The notes: a model not told the origin generated them from the sequence alone. Shown: positions 1 to 9,113, numbered from the stretch's first letter. The stretch: DNA of 37,797 nt from Phycisphaerae bacterium (GCA_016873315.1 VGXL01000010.1:1-37797), one strand, 5' to 3'. A program made the numbers and translations.

Positions 1-243
1 CACATGCAGGGCGCCGATGTTCCAAGCGCGCGCTGAGCTGCCCCATCCCGGTCCGCCGTTGCGGTTGACGAGTGCGAGCGGTTCCTTGCCATCGGTGCCC
101 GCGAGCAGCACGCGGTCAGCGGGTCCGAGGTCGGTCGCGGGCACGGCGTCGGCCACGACGGTGCGCGCAGGCAGGGCAGTCACGAGCAGGCTGACGACGG
201 CGCCGGCACATGCACCGGCCACGATGGCGCTTGGGATCTTCAT
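1..243 (-). CDS. Secreted protein of unknown function, N-terminal part only
   Basis: The window edge cuts this gene, so only the first 81 codons are visible. The start is the ATG at 243. The first ~30 residues are a typical Sec signal peptide: Lys at position 2, a hydrophobic stretch AIVAGACAGAVVSLLV, then an Ala-rich region with a likely cleavage after TVVA. The mature part contains LVNRNGGPGWGSSARAW, which I do not recognise. A TAGCAT hexamer ends 7 nt before the ATG and there is no Shine-Dalgarno, so the mRNA may be leaderless. It lies downstream of lepA on the same strand, 135 bp away. No function can be given. Confidence 0.7.
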   Translation of the reverse strand, partial: MKIPSAIVAGACAGAVVSLLVTALPARTVVADAVPATDLGPADRVLLAGTDGKEPLALVNRNGGPGWGSSARAWNIGALHV

Positions 244-250
244 GCGCCCG

Positions 251-256
251 ATGCTA
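251..256 (-). promoter_or_regulatory. -10-like hexamer TAGCAT, 7 nt before the start at 243
   Basis: Read on the minus strand, TAGCAT ends 7 nt before the ATG. This is the spacing expected if transcription begins at the start codon. A palindrome at 278-292 covers where the -35 would lie. Confidence 0.5.
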
Positions 257-277
257 GTCCGCGACGGAGCGAGAGGA

Positions 278-292
278 CGATCACCGTGATCG
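278..292. promoter_or_regulatory. Perfect 7-bp inverted repeat, possible operator
   Basis: The sequence CGATCAC-C-GTGATCG is a perfect inverted repeat with a one-base centre. It lies just upstream of the putative -10 of the partial secreted-protein gene and overlaps its -35 position, so a dimeric regulator could bind here. It has no T-run, so it is not a terminator. One occurrence only. Confidence 0.3.
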
Positions 293-378
293 CCACGCCG
301 GAGGAAAGGTTCGTCCGCTGTGGCGGGGAAGGCAGGTTCGCGGGCGACCGGTCAAGTCAGCTCGACGGGCGCAGCCGC

Positions 379-2184
<1,806 letters not shown>

Positions 2185-2206
2185 GGCTGGGTCCGGAGAG
2201 TCCCGG

Positions 2207-2212
2207 AGTCTA
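2207..2212 (-). promoter_or_regulatory. -10-like hexamer TAGACT before lepA
   Basis: TAGACT on the minus strand, 22 nt before the lepA GTG, would give a short leader of about 15 nt. No convincing -35 is visible. Confidence 0.3.
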
Positions 2213-2308
2213 CGCGACCAGGCGCTTTGTCGCACGGCTGACGGGTCCTGAAGCGTTCCCGCCTTGAAAACCAAGGGTGCCGATGCACCCACGCCGTCGG
2301 AGCCGCGC

Positions 2309-3853
2309 TCAGCGGCCGAGCACAGGCAGTTTCACGCTGCGCTCAAGGTCTTCGGTCGGCTGCATCACCAGGTCATAGCCGTCGCTCGCGACGACTGTGC
2401 AGCGCACGAGCTCGCCCGCCACGAGTGGCTCGCGACTGTGGATGTAGCTGAGGCTGTCGATCTGCGGCGCTTGGAAGTAGGTGCGGCCCGTGAAGAGTGA
2501 GCCGCCCTTGGTCACGCCCGTTGTGGCGCGACCGGTGGTGCGACCCTTGACGGCGCCCTCGATGAGCACATCGAACTGCACCTTCTGCTCCGCGAGGTAC
2601 GACGCGTTCTCGAACGCGATCTCTTGCTGCAAGAGCATGAGTTCCTGCTCGCGGGCTTCCTTGATGTCGTCGGGAACATGGAGCGCCGGATCCTTGTCCA
2701 TCGTGCCGCTGGGCGTGCCATCTTCGGGTGAGTACTTGAAGACGCCCACGGCATCGAACTGGCACTCATCGATGAACGCCATCAGATCCTCGTGGTCTTC
2801 TTGCGTTTCGCCGGGGTGACCCGTGATGAAGGTGGTGCGGATCGCCATGCCCGGGATGCGATCGCGCAACTTCATGACGAGGTCGCGCTGCTGCTTCGCA
2901 CTCGTGTGTCGGCGCATCAGGTCGAGCATGCGATCGCTGCCGTGCTGCAACGGAATGTCGATGTACTTCACGACATTGCGCAGCCGAGCGATCGTGTCGA
3001 TCATCGAGTCGGTGAAGTTCGACGGATACGCGTACATCAGGCGAAGCCACGCGCCGCCTCGCTCGTTCGCGGCCGCATCGAGCGCCGTGAGCATCCCCTC
3101 GAGCCCGCCGTCGAAGCCGATGTCCATGCCGAAGCTCGTGGTGTCCTGGCCGATCAGGTTGAGTTCGAAGGCGCCGTCTTGGAACAAACTCTTCGCCTCG
3201 GCAACGATCGCATCGACGGGCTTCGAGCGCATCTTGCCGCGGATCCCTGGGATCGTGCAGAACGCGCAACGCTGGTTGCAACCCTCGCTCACGCGCAGGT
3301 ACGCCCAGTGGCGCGGCGTCAAGCGGTAGCGCTGCTCGTCGCCCTCGAAGTAGCCGATGCCTTGACCATCTTTGCCGTGGACGGTCAGGCCCGTCGTCTC
3401 GATGCCGCGTTCCTTGGCGGCTTGGATTGCGTTGCCTGAAATCCAGTAGCGGGGAGCATCCTTCGCCACGCCCGCGCGGGCGGTGCGCTCGCCGCGTACG
3501 GCTTCGATGATGTGATCGCGGTCAAAGACACCGATCATCGCATCGATGCCGGGTGCCCACTCGAGCATCTTGGCGCGGTGGCGCTGCACCAAGCAGCCCG
3601 CCACCACGACGCGCTGCAGTTCGCCGCGCTCCTTGCGCGCGATCGCATCCTTGATCACGCCCAGACTCTCGTCCTTGCTCGCTTCGAGGAAGCCGCAGGT
3701 GTTGACGACGATCGCGTCGGGGGCGTCGTCCTCATTGACGAGTTCGAGCCCGTCCGCGCGGAGCAGGCCGAGCATCTTCTCGCTGTCCACGAGGTTCTTC
3801 GGACAGCCGAGGCTGACGAAGCTGACGCGGGAGACGGTGCCGGTGGCGCTCAT
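2309..3853 (-). CDS. rimO: Ribosomal protein uS12 methylthiotransferase RimO
   Basis: RimO is a radical-SAM enzyme with two 4Fe-4S clusters that methylthiolates the conserved Asp of ribosomal protein S12. The N-terminal methylthiotransferase domain shows its three cluster cysteines (C17 in SLGCPKN, C53 in VNTCGF, C87 in VAGCLVQ). The radical-SAM motif is C192-x3-C196-x2-C199 (GCNQRCAFCTIPGIRGK). The C-terminus (KVQFDVLIEG..GRTYFQAPQID) is a TRAM domain. At 514 aa it is longer than the ~440 aa of most RimO. The extra residues form an insertion at about 130-177, between the first two domains. TAGGAT lies 9 nt before the ATG without a Shine-Dalgarno. It starts 32 bp after the nucleosidase-NadD gene and is followed by lepA. 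Confidence 0.95.
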   Translation of the reverse strand: MSATGTVSRVSFVSLGCPKNLVDSEKMLGLLRADGLELVNEDDAPDAIVVNTCGFLEASKDESLGVIKDAIARKERGELQRVVVAGCLVQRHRAKMLEWAPGIDAMIGVFDRDHIIEAVRGERTARAGVAKDAPRYWISGNAIQAAKERGIETTGLTVHGKDGQGIGYFEGDEQRYRLTPRHWAYLRVSEGCNQRCAFCTIPGIRGKMRSKPVDAIVAEAKSLFQDGAFELNLIGQDTTSFGMDIGFDGGLEGMLTALDAAANERGGAWLRLMYAYPSNFTDSMIDTIARLRNVVKYIDIPLQHGSDRMLDLMRRHTSAKQQRDLVMKLRDRIPGMAIRTTFITGHPGETQEDHEDLMAFIDECQFDAVGVFKYSPEDGTPSGTMDKDPALHVPDDIKEAREQELMLLQQEIAFENASYLAEQKVQFDVLIEGAVKGRTTGRATTGVTKGGSLFTGRTYFQAPQIDSLSYIHSREPLVAGELVRCTVVASDGYDLVMQPTEDLERSVKLPVLGR

Positions 3854-3862
3854 GGGCCCGAC

Positions 3863-3868
3863 ATCCTA
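3863..3868 (-). promoter_or_regulatory. -10-like hexamer TAGGAT, 9 nt before rimO
   Basis: Minus-strand TAGGAT ends 9 nt before the rimO ATG, with no Shine-Dalgarno between. This suggests a leaderless or near-leaderless rimO transcript in addition to any read-through from the gene upstream. Confidence 0.45.
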
Positions 3869-3885
3869 GGCCAAGTGCGCACGCG

Positions 3886-5247
3886 TCAAGCGCGATAGAG
3901 GCGATGTCGCTCGATGATCTCAAGCACCGCCGGATGGATGCTCGTGGGCTGCTCGCCCCGACCGATCGCTTCGCGAAGGCCCGTTGAGCCGAGTTCGACG
4001 GGGTCGAGGGGCAGGATCCAGTCGTTCGTGTCGCCGAGGGCGTAGCGCTGGGAGAACTCGGTGAGCCACGAGCGGACCTCTGCCATCGTGTGCGGCGGCC
4101 TGATGACGACGGCGGGTCGCGCAAGATCCAGGATCGCACGCCAATCGCGCCAGTGATCGAACTGCATCAACGCGTCGGAGCCGATGAGGAGCCGCACCGC
4201 GTGCGGACCATGCTCTGTGCTGTCCTGGATGATCGGCAGCAGCGTGCGCAAGGTGTCGATGGTGTAACTCGGTCCGCCGCGTTCGAGCTCGCAGCTGCTC
4301 GACATGATCGCGGCGCTCGCGCTAGGCATGAGGGGATCACGCAGCGCGGCCTGAAGCATCTCCCACCGCAGGGCCGCGGGTGCAGCGTGCGCTTCTTTGA
4401 GTGGATTCGCAGCGGCCGGCACGATGATCGCGCTCGATGCGCTCAGCGCGTGGCAAGCCTCGATCAGCATGCTCAGGTGGCGGCGGTGCGGAGGATCGAA
4501 TGTTCCGCCCATGATGATCGCCGGATGCGCGGCGCTGCACGCCACGACATCGCCGTCGACCGCATCAAGCATGTGCACGAGCAGGACCTGCGCGCGGGCG
4601 AGCGCTCGAGTGCTGCGCGACTGCAGCGACATGAGCCGCGCGCCCAAGCTGGGCGACTTGAGCACGGCGGCGGCCGCAGCAGCCACCTTGGGATTCCCGT
4701 CGACATCGACGAGGTCCAGGACCTCGATCGGCATGTCATCGAGCGGTCCATCGCTGACGCCACGCACGATCGTCCACGCCATGCCTCGAGCTGAAGCGGC
4801 TTGGGCGAAGGACCAGCACTCCATGTCGACGAGCGTTGCGCCGGTGCGCGCGGCGAACGCGGCGCGTTCGGCGGGCGTCGCAATGATCGCGTCGGCGTGA
4901 GCGACCGTGGCCAACGACCGTGGTGGTGCGAGTCGAACCGTGGGGGAGTTGGCGCCCGCGCCCGTCGCGGCATCGACCACGCGATCGATGACCCATGCTG
5001 TTTCGCGATCGCACGGTTCCCGCAATCCACCCGCGATGCCAAAGAGCACGACATGGCGTGGCCGCTCGGACATGGCATCGATCCGTGCGAACGCGCGGTC
5101 GATCGCATCGCGCCCGATGCCGCACTGGATCACCGGCACCGGACGGCCGCACGACTCGGCGGCCTTGCGCTCAATCTGCATCGGACAGACGATGACGGAT
5201 GATCCGGCACGACCGGCGTGGAGCGTCGGCAGGTTCTCGGGCGGCAC
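3886..5247 (-). CDS. nadD: Fusion of an HpnG-like nucleosidase and nicotinate-nucleotide adenylyltransferase (NadD)
   Basis: Two enzyme domains share one 453-aa frame. Residues ~17-230 resemble the purine nucleoside phosphorylase/MTA-SAH nucleosidase superfamily, most like hopanoid-associated HpnG. They show VIVCPMQIER at the strand-1 position, FGIAGGL (69-75), VDMEC (140-144, the usual catalytic Glu region) and RGVSDG (163-168, the usual catalytic Asp). Residues ~243-453 are NadD, which adenylylates nicotinate mononucleotide in NAD synthesis: GGTFDPPHRRH (247-257), LLIGSDALMQFDHW, and GSTGLREAI near the end. The HxGH motif is HRRH here, a change at a normally invariant Gly. Longer in-frame starts would run antisense into tRNA-Glu. 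The GTG at 5247 is preceded by TAGCCT at 7 nt, which supports this start. No stop or frame break separates the domains. Confidence 0.85.
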   Translation of the reverse strand: MPPENLPTLHAGRAGSSVIVCPMQIERKAAESCGRPVPVIQCGIGRDAIDRAFARIDAMSERPRHVVLFGIAGGLREPCDRETAWVIDRVVDAATGAGANSPTVRLAPPRSLATVAHADAIIATPAERAAFAARTGATLVDMECWSFAQAASARGMAWTIVRGVSDGPLDDMPIEVLDLVDVDGNPKVAAAAAAVLKSPSLGARLMSLQSRSTRALARAQVLLVHMLDAVDGDVVACSAAHPAIIMGGTFDPPHRRHLSMLIEACHALSASSAIIVPAAANPLKEAHAAPAALRWEMLQAALRDPLMPSASAAIMSSSCELERGGPSYTIDTLRTLLPIIQDSTEHGPHAVRLLIGSDALMQFDHWRDWRAILDLARPAVVIRPPHTMAEVRSWLTEFSQRYALGDTNDWILPLDPVELGSTGLREAIGRGEQPTSIHPAVLEIIERHRLYRA

Positions 5248-5254
5248 GGGTTCG

Positions 5255-5260
5255 AGGCTA
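5255..5260 (-). promoter_or_regulatory. -10-like hexamer TAGCCT, 7 nt before the nucleosidase-NadD gene
   Basis: Minus-strand TAGCCT lies exactly 7 nt before the GTG at 5247, and no Shine-Dalgarno is visible. It is the main reason for choosing this start over the longer frame that overlaps the tRNA. Confidence 0.45.
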
Positions 5261-5302
5261 CCGGGGTCGGACTGGAGCCGGGCGTCGGAGTGCGCGAACC
5301 CC

Positions 5303-5331
5303 TCGCCACGGAGGGCGGAAGTCGCTATAGT
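5303..5331 (+). promoter_or_regulatory. Sigma-70-type promoter of tRNA-Glu
   Basis: The -35 is TCGCCA (5303-5308), the spacer is 17 nt, and the -10 is TATAGT (5326-5331). Transcription would start near 5338, about 13 nt before the mature tRNA 5' end. This is the best-matched promoter in the window. Confidence 0.7.
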
Positions 5332-5350
5332 CTCCGCCCGTCCACCGACT

Positions 5351-5425
5351 GGCCCCATCGTCTAGCCCGGTCTAGGACATCTCCCTTTCACGGAGAGGAC
5401 AGGGGTTCAAATCCCCTTGGGGTCA
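5351..5425 (+). tRNA. tRNA-Glu, anticodon TTC
   Basis: The sequence folds as a complete cloverleaf. The 7-bp acceptor stem pairs GGCCCCA with TGGGGTC (one G-U pair). The D arm is GTCTAGCCCGGTCTAGGAC. The anticodon stem TCTCC/GGAGA holds the loop CTTTCAC with anticodon TTC (Glu). The T arm is AGGGG-TTCAAAT-CCCCT and the discriminator base is A. The 3' CCA is not encoded (TTC follows). It has its own promoter upstream and an intrinsic terminator directly downstream. The last 19 bases are duplicated at 5645-5663. Confidence 0.95.
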
Positions 5426-5549
5426 TTCACCTTGCAGCCCCGGCATCCGCCGGGGCTGCTTCGTTTCATGACCCACCGCGCCGGCCATTGCAGCTGGCGC
5501 TGCATCGGCCGTCGCGGGGCGCGCTCGAGCTCCTCGTCCGGCGCGGCCG
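5407..5549 (+). repeat. 143-bp direct repeat, copy 1 (starts inside tRNA-Glu)
   Basis: This copy begins in the T loop of tRNA-Glu, runs through the tRNA 3' end and its terminator hairpin, and continues 83 bp past the T-run. It matches 5645-5787 at 142 of 143 positions. The only difference is C5415 versus G5653. The offset is 238 bp. No gene is seen between the copies (5550-5644) or from 5788 to the promoter at 5841. Confidence 0.95.
5434..5466 (+). terminator. Intrinsic terminator of tRNA-Glu
   Basis: GCAGCCCCGGC pairs perfectly with GCCGGGGCTGC (11 bp) around the loop ATCC, followed by TTCGTTT. It starts 9 bases after the tRNA. Confidence 0.8.
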
Positions 5550-5644
5550 TCGGCTGCGCCGCCGTGCGCGCCGAGCCTCGTCGCTCTCGCACGCCTCAAG
5601 GGGCTTTGTCGCCTGGGTCTCGGGCTCGCGCCCTCGACCCGGCG

Positions 5645-5787
5645 TCAAATCCGCTTGGGGTCATTCACCTTGCAGCCCCGGCATCCGCCGGGGCTGCTTC
5701 GTTTCATGACCCACCGCGCCGGCCATTGCAGCTGGCGCTGCATCGGCCGTCGCGGGGCGCGCTCGAGCTCCTCGTCCGGCGCGGCCG
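5645..5787 (+). repeat. 143-bp direct repeat, copy 2 (carries a tRNA-Glu 3' remnant)
   Basis: This is the second copy of the repeat at 5407. Its first 19 bases duplicate the tRNA-Glu 3' end with one C-to-G change. The rest of the tRNA is absent, so it cannot encode a tRNA. It is followed by an imperfect echo of its own internal GCAGCTGGCGCT sequence (5788-5798). Confidence 0.95.
5672..5704 (+). terminator. Duplicate of the tRNA-Glu terminator hairpin
   Basis: The same perfect 11-bp stem and ATCC loop as at 5434, followed by TTCGTTT, carried in the second repeat copy. It may act as a back-up terminator before the beta-helix gene. Confidence 0.6.
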
Positions 5788-5840
5788 CAGCTGGCGCTTG
5801 AGCGGTGCGACGAATCCGGCGGAATCGTCGCCCAGCGGCC

Positions 5841-5868
5841 GTGACAAGCCCGCCGTCCGTGCTAGGTT
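5841..5868 (+). promoter_or_regulatory. Putative promoter of the beta-helix protein gene
   Basis: GTGACA (5841-5846) and TAGGTT (5863-5868) are separated by 16 nt. Transcription would start near 5875. A small hairpin TGCCCC-AAC-GGGGCA (5873-5887) then lies at the very 5' end of the leader, 7 nt before the ATG, where it might protect the 5' end or cover the ribosome site. Confidence 0.4.
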
Positions 5869-5894
5869 CTGATGCCCCAACGGGGCACTGAACC

Positions 5895-7352
5895 ATGAAG
5901 ATCCCGACCATGCTGCTTGTCTTGGGTGCGCTGTCCTCGTCGGCGCACGCTGCCGTCCGCTATGTGAATGTGAACCTGACCTCGGGGGCGGATGACGGCT
6001 CGAGTTGGGACAACGCCTATCGATCGGTCGATGGCGTGTCGCGCGCGCTGACCGCGGCCGTCAGCGGCGATCAGGTCTGGGTGGCGAAGGGCACCTACGA
6101 GCCAACCTCCGGCACCACGCGCACGGTCTTCATCACGATGAAGACGGGCGTTGCGGTGTACGGTGGTTTCGCTGGAACCGAGGCGACGCTCGCTGAACGG
6201 GACCATGTCGCGAATGCGACCATCTTGACCGGGGACCTGTCGCGCAACGACGACGGCACGACCACGAACTTTGCGGACAACTCCTATCACGTGGTCGCTG
6301 CGACCGGAGTTGCGGCGACGGCCGTGCTCGACGGCTTCAGGGTGACCGGTGGCTACGCCAATGGCGCGACCGCATCCAACTACGACAAGGGCGGAGGGAT
6401 CATCATCCTGTCCAATGGCCAGCCCACGATCCGCAACTGCACTTTCATCGGCAATCGCTGCACCTTCGGTGGTGGTGCGGGCTATGTCCTGAGCGCAGGC
6501 GGATCCTTCACGGACTGCGACTTCATCGACAACCTCGGCGGCTCGTACGGCGGCGCCTTCGACACCAACGCCGGCGCGGTGACCTGGACCGGGTGCTTGT
6601 TCCGCAACAACCAGGCCGCGCGCGCGGGCGCGATCGAAACCTATGGCGTGGCCAATCGCTCGATCACCAACTGTGTCTTCATTCAGAACCGTGCCACGAG
6701 TTCAAACAGCGGCGGCGCGGTCTGGTCCGGCAACAGCGCCACGGTGACCGTGCGCAACTGCACCTTCGTGGCGAACACATCAGCCACGACCACGGGTGCT
6801 GGCTACCTGAACACTGGCGGCACCTCGAACCTGGCCAATTGCGTCTTCTGGAACAACACGGGATCCAACGGCAGCACGACGAACAACCAAGTCACGACAT
6901 CGGGTGGAACGACCACCGTGACGTACTCGTTGGTGCAAGGCGGCGCCACAGGAACGGGCAACATCAGCACGACCCCGCTGTTCGTCAATCTGGCAACCTA
7001 TGACCTTCGACTGCAGCAACAGTCCCCCGGCGTCGATGCCGGGAACAGCTCACTGATCCCGACCGGTATCACCGTCGATCACGACGGACTTCCTCGTCGC
7101 GTTGACATCGTGGCAACGCCCGACACCGGCGTGGGCGCACCAGTCGTCGACATGGGCGCGTTCGAGACACAAGTGCCTCCGCCGCCGCCGTGCCCCGCCG
7201 ATGTGAATGGCGACGGCACCGTGGACGGCGCCGATCTGGGCTTGGTCGTGGGCAACTGGAGCGGCAGCGGTTCTGGCGACATCGATGCGAACGGCACGGT
7301 GGACGGAGCCGACCTTGGCCTGCTCCTGAGCGCGTGGGGTGCTTGCCCCTGA
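5895..7352 (+). CDS. Secreted right-handed beta-helix protein with C-terminal dockerin-like repeats
   Basis: The 485-aa product starts with a signal peptide (residues 1-19, ending SSAHA). Residues ~22-420 form a parallel beta-helix of the polymorphic-outer-membrane/choice-of-anchor type. The start resembles the usual cap (RYVNVNLTSGADDGSSWDNAY), and rungs repeat as NCTF-GN, DCDFIDN, GCLFRNN, NCVFIQN and NCTFVAN with Gly-Gly-Ala turns. The tail has two Ca-binding dockerin/EF-hand-like units, [14 protein letters not shown] and [14 protein letters not shown], each followed by a hydrophobic helix ending in W. It is probably exported to the surface or medium. The tail may mediate attachment or sorting, but no cohesin is known from the sequence. 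The gene stands alone and the next start is 25 bp downstream. Confidence 0.85.
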   Translation: MKIPTMLLVLGALSSSAHAAVRYVNVNLTSGADDGSSWDNAYRSVDGVSRALTAAVSGDQVWVAKGTYEPTSGTTRTVFITMKTGVAVYGGFAGTEATLAERDHVANATILTGDLSRNDDGTTTNFADNSYHVVAATGVAATAVLDGFRVTGGYANGATASNYDKGGGIIILSNGQPTIRNCTFIGNRCTFGGGAGYVLSAGGSFTDCDFIDNLGGSYGGAFDTNAGAVTWTGCLFRNNQAARAGAIETYGVANRSITNCVFIQNRATSSNSGGAVWSGNSATVTVRNCTFVANTSATTTGAGYLNTGGTSNLANCVFWNNTGSNGSTTNNQVTTSGGTTTVTYSLVQGGATGTGNISTTPLFVNLATYDLRLQQQSPGVDAGNSSLIPTGITVDHDGLPRRVDIVATPDTGVGAPVVDMGAFETQVPPPPPCPADVNGDGTVDGADLGLVVGNWSGSGSGDIDANGTVDGADLGLLLSAWGACP

Positions 7353-7363
7353 TCGACGGGGCG

Positions 7364-7369
7364 TACGAT
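7364..7369 (+). promoter_or_regulatory. -10-like hexamer TACGAT, 7 nt before the acyltransferase gene
   Basis: TACGAT ends 7 nt before the ATG at 7377, with no Shine-Dalgarno. It lies 12 bp after the stop of the previous gene, so this gene may have its own leaderless transcript. Confidence 0.45.
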
Positions 7370-7376
7370 CGAGTCG

Positions 7377-9104
7377 ATGTGGCTCGGCTTGGTTGAACGA
7401 CTCCTTGGGGTGAGGAAGCTCCTCGCGCTCGAACGCGCGGCACGAGCGAGCAGCCGAAGCACGATCTTCCATGGTTTGCTGGTCGAAGGCCGTCGCACGC
7501 TCGATGTGACCGGCAGCATGGCTGAGTCAATGCCGGCAACAGGTCCGGTCGTCGTGGTTGCGAACCACGCCTTCGGCCTGTGGGATCCATGCGCGATGTG
7601 CGCGCTGGTGGCTGAGCGTCGCCGTGACCTGCGCATCTTGGCGAATGAGCGGCTTATGGATGTTGACTCGTTGCGGCCGTGGCTGATCGGCGTCGATGTC
7701 ATGGGTGGTCCCAACGCCCGCACGACCAACATGCGCGCGCTGCTCGAAGCGATGCATTGGCTTGCTGACGGCCATGTCGTGTGTCTGTTCCCTGCGGGCG
7801 AGGTGGCCCACCGCAGCAGGGACCGCCCGGTGAGCGTGGATCCGCCGTGGTCAGCCAATGTCGGGCGCCTCATGATGAAGCACCGAGCGACCGTCGTGCC
7901 CATGTGGTTCGAGGGAGAGAACTCGCCGTGGTTCCATCGGCTCGGCATGGTGCACCCGATCTTGCGCACCGCGCAGATTCCGCGCGAGGCCGTCAAGCAG
8001 TTTGGCCTGCCACTGCGTGTGAGCATCGGTCGCCCCATCCATCCCGAGCGCATGGAGCGCTTCGGCGATCCGCAGGGCGTGACCGACTACCTGCGCGTGC
8101 GCTGCGAGATGCTCGGTCGCGATCTGCGCCAACGCACGGTCAAGGCGCCCACGCTTGGACCGCAAGAGCCGCTCATCGAACGCGCGCTGCACGGACCCGA
8201 CGCACTCGAAGAGGAACTGCACGCGCTGCCGGGCACCGAGCTCTACCACCGTGAAGGTCCATACGACATCTACTGCGCGCGCGCATCGCTGATCCCACGC
8301 GTGCTGCACGAGATCGGCCGCCTGCGCGAGGTGACCTTTCGCGCAGTCGGCGAGGGCAGCGGTCGCGCCATCGATCTGGATCGGTACGACGGCCAGTACC
8401 GCCATCTCTTCGTCTGGCATCGCGAACGGCGCGAAATCGTCGGCGCGTATCGGCTCGGCCTTGCACGCGAACTCATGGAGCAGTCGGGGATCAAGGGGCT
8501 CTATCTCTCGAACACCTTTGAGTTCGCGCCCGAGATCTTGCCCAAGCTCGAGGATGCACTGGAGATGGGCCGCGCTTGGGTCCGCGCGGAGTACCAGCGC
8601 AAGCCGCTTCCGCTCTTCCTGCTCTGGCGTGGCATCGCGCTCTTCATCGCGCGACACCCGCGCATCGGATCGCTGTACGGCACGGTCAGCGTGAGCGACG
8701 ACTTCCATCTGGCGAGCAAGCACGTGATCGTGGCGTTCCTGCATGCCACGCGCCGTGCCGACGGGCTCGCCGAGCTCGTGACGGCGAAGAACCCGCCCAA
8801 GGATTTCGGCGTTCATCACGGGGATCCCGACAGTTGGCGGCAGTCGCTCGGGCAGGTGGCCGAACTTGAGCAGTTGGTCAAAGAGATCGAGGAAGGCCGG
8901 CGAACTGTGCCGGTCCTCATCCGTCAGTACTTGAAGATGGAGGCCCGCGTGCTCGCCTTCAATGTGGACCGCGACTTCGGCAATGTGGTGGATGTCCTCA
9001 TGTGGATGGATGTCCCGCGGATCCCCGAGAGAATGCTGCGCGTCTACATGGGTCAGAAGGAGATGGACGCCTACCTCGCCTTCCAGTCCGCGCGTCGGGG
9101 GTAG
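7377..9104 (+). CDS. Bifunctional acyltransferase (PlsC-like plus OlsB/hemolysin-like GNAT), OlsF type
   Basis: The 575-aa protein has two acyltransferase domains. The N-terminal part (~55-250) is PlsC/lysophospholipid acyltransferase-like. It has NHAFGLWD (63-70), an H-x5-D arrangement as in OlsF-type proteins, and FPAGE (138-142). The C-terminal part (~275-575) matches the OlsB/hemolysin GNAT family, with LYHREGPYDIYCARA, RLREVTFRAVGEGSG, HLFVWHRERREIVGAYRLG and GLYLSNTFEF. Known fusions of this kind make acyloxyacyl aminolipids: the GNAT half N-acylates ornithine or glycine with 3-hydroxy fatty acids, and the PlsC half O-acylates the product. It likely acts at the inner membrane. The amino acid used cannot be told from sequence. 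Its TAG stop forms part of the TAGCCT before aroB. Confidence 0.82.
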   Translation: MWLGLVERLLGVRKLLALERAARASSRSTIFHGLLVEGRRTLDVTGSMAESMPATGPVVVVANHAFGLWDPCAMCALVAERRRDLRILANERLMDVDSLRPWLIGVDVMGGPNARTTNMRALLEAMHWLADGHVVCLFPAGEVAHRSRDRPVSVDPPWSANVGRLMMKHRATVVPMWFEGENSPWFHRLGMVHPILRTAQIPREAVKQFGLPLRVSIGRPIHPERMERFGDPQGVTDYLRVRCEMLGRDLRQRTVKAPTLGPQEPLIERALHGPDALEEELHALPGTELYHREGPYDIYCARASLIPRVLHEIGRLREVTFRAVGEGSGRAIDLDRYDGQYRHLFVWHRERREIVGAYRLGLARELMEQSGIKGLYLSNTFEFAPEILPKLEDALEMGRAWVRAEYQRKPLPLFLLWRGIALFIARHPRIGSLYGTVSVSDDFHLASKHVIVAFLHATRRADGLAELVTAKNPPKDFGVHHGDPDSWRQSLGQVAELEQLVKEIEEGRRTVPVLIRQYLKMEARVLAFNVDRDFGNVVDVLMWMDVPRIPERMLRVYMGQKEMDAYLAFQSARRG

Positions 9105-9107
9105 CCT
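9102..9107 (+). promoter_or_regulatory. -10-like hexamer TAGCCT, 6 nt before aroB
   Basis: TAGCCT, which includes the stop codon of the acyltransferase gene, ends 6 nt before the aroB ATG. No Shine-Dalgarno is present. Confidence 0.45.
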
Positions 9108-9113
9108 GTCACC

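Noticed and set aside
5248-5358. N-terminal extension of the nucleosidase-NadD frame up to 5358
   Set aside because: It would run antisense through the tRNA promoter into the tRNA gene. The GTG at 5247 has a well-placed TAGCCT and begins close to the conserved domain.
5645-5663. Second tRNA gene in the repeat
   Set aside because: Only the last 19 bases of tRNA-Glu are duplicated. The acceptor 5' strand, D arm and anticodon arm are missing.
5407-5911. Small open frames over the tRNA-Glu repeat on both strands
   Set aside because: They only reflect the GC-rich repeat and its hairpins. They have no start signals and no similarity to known proteins.
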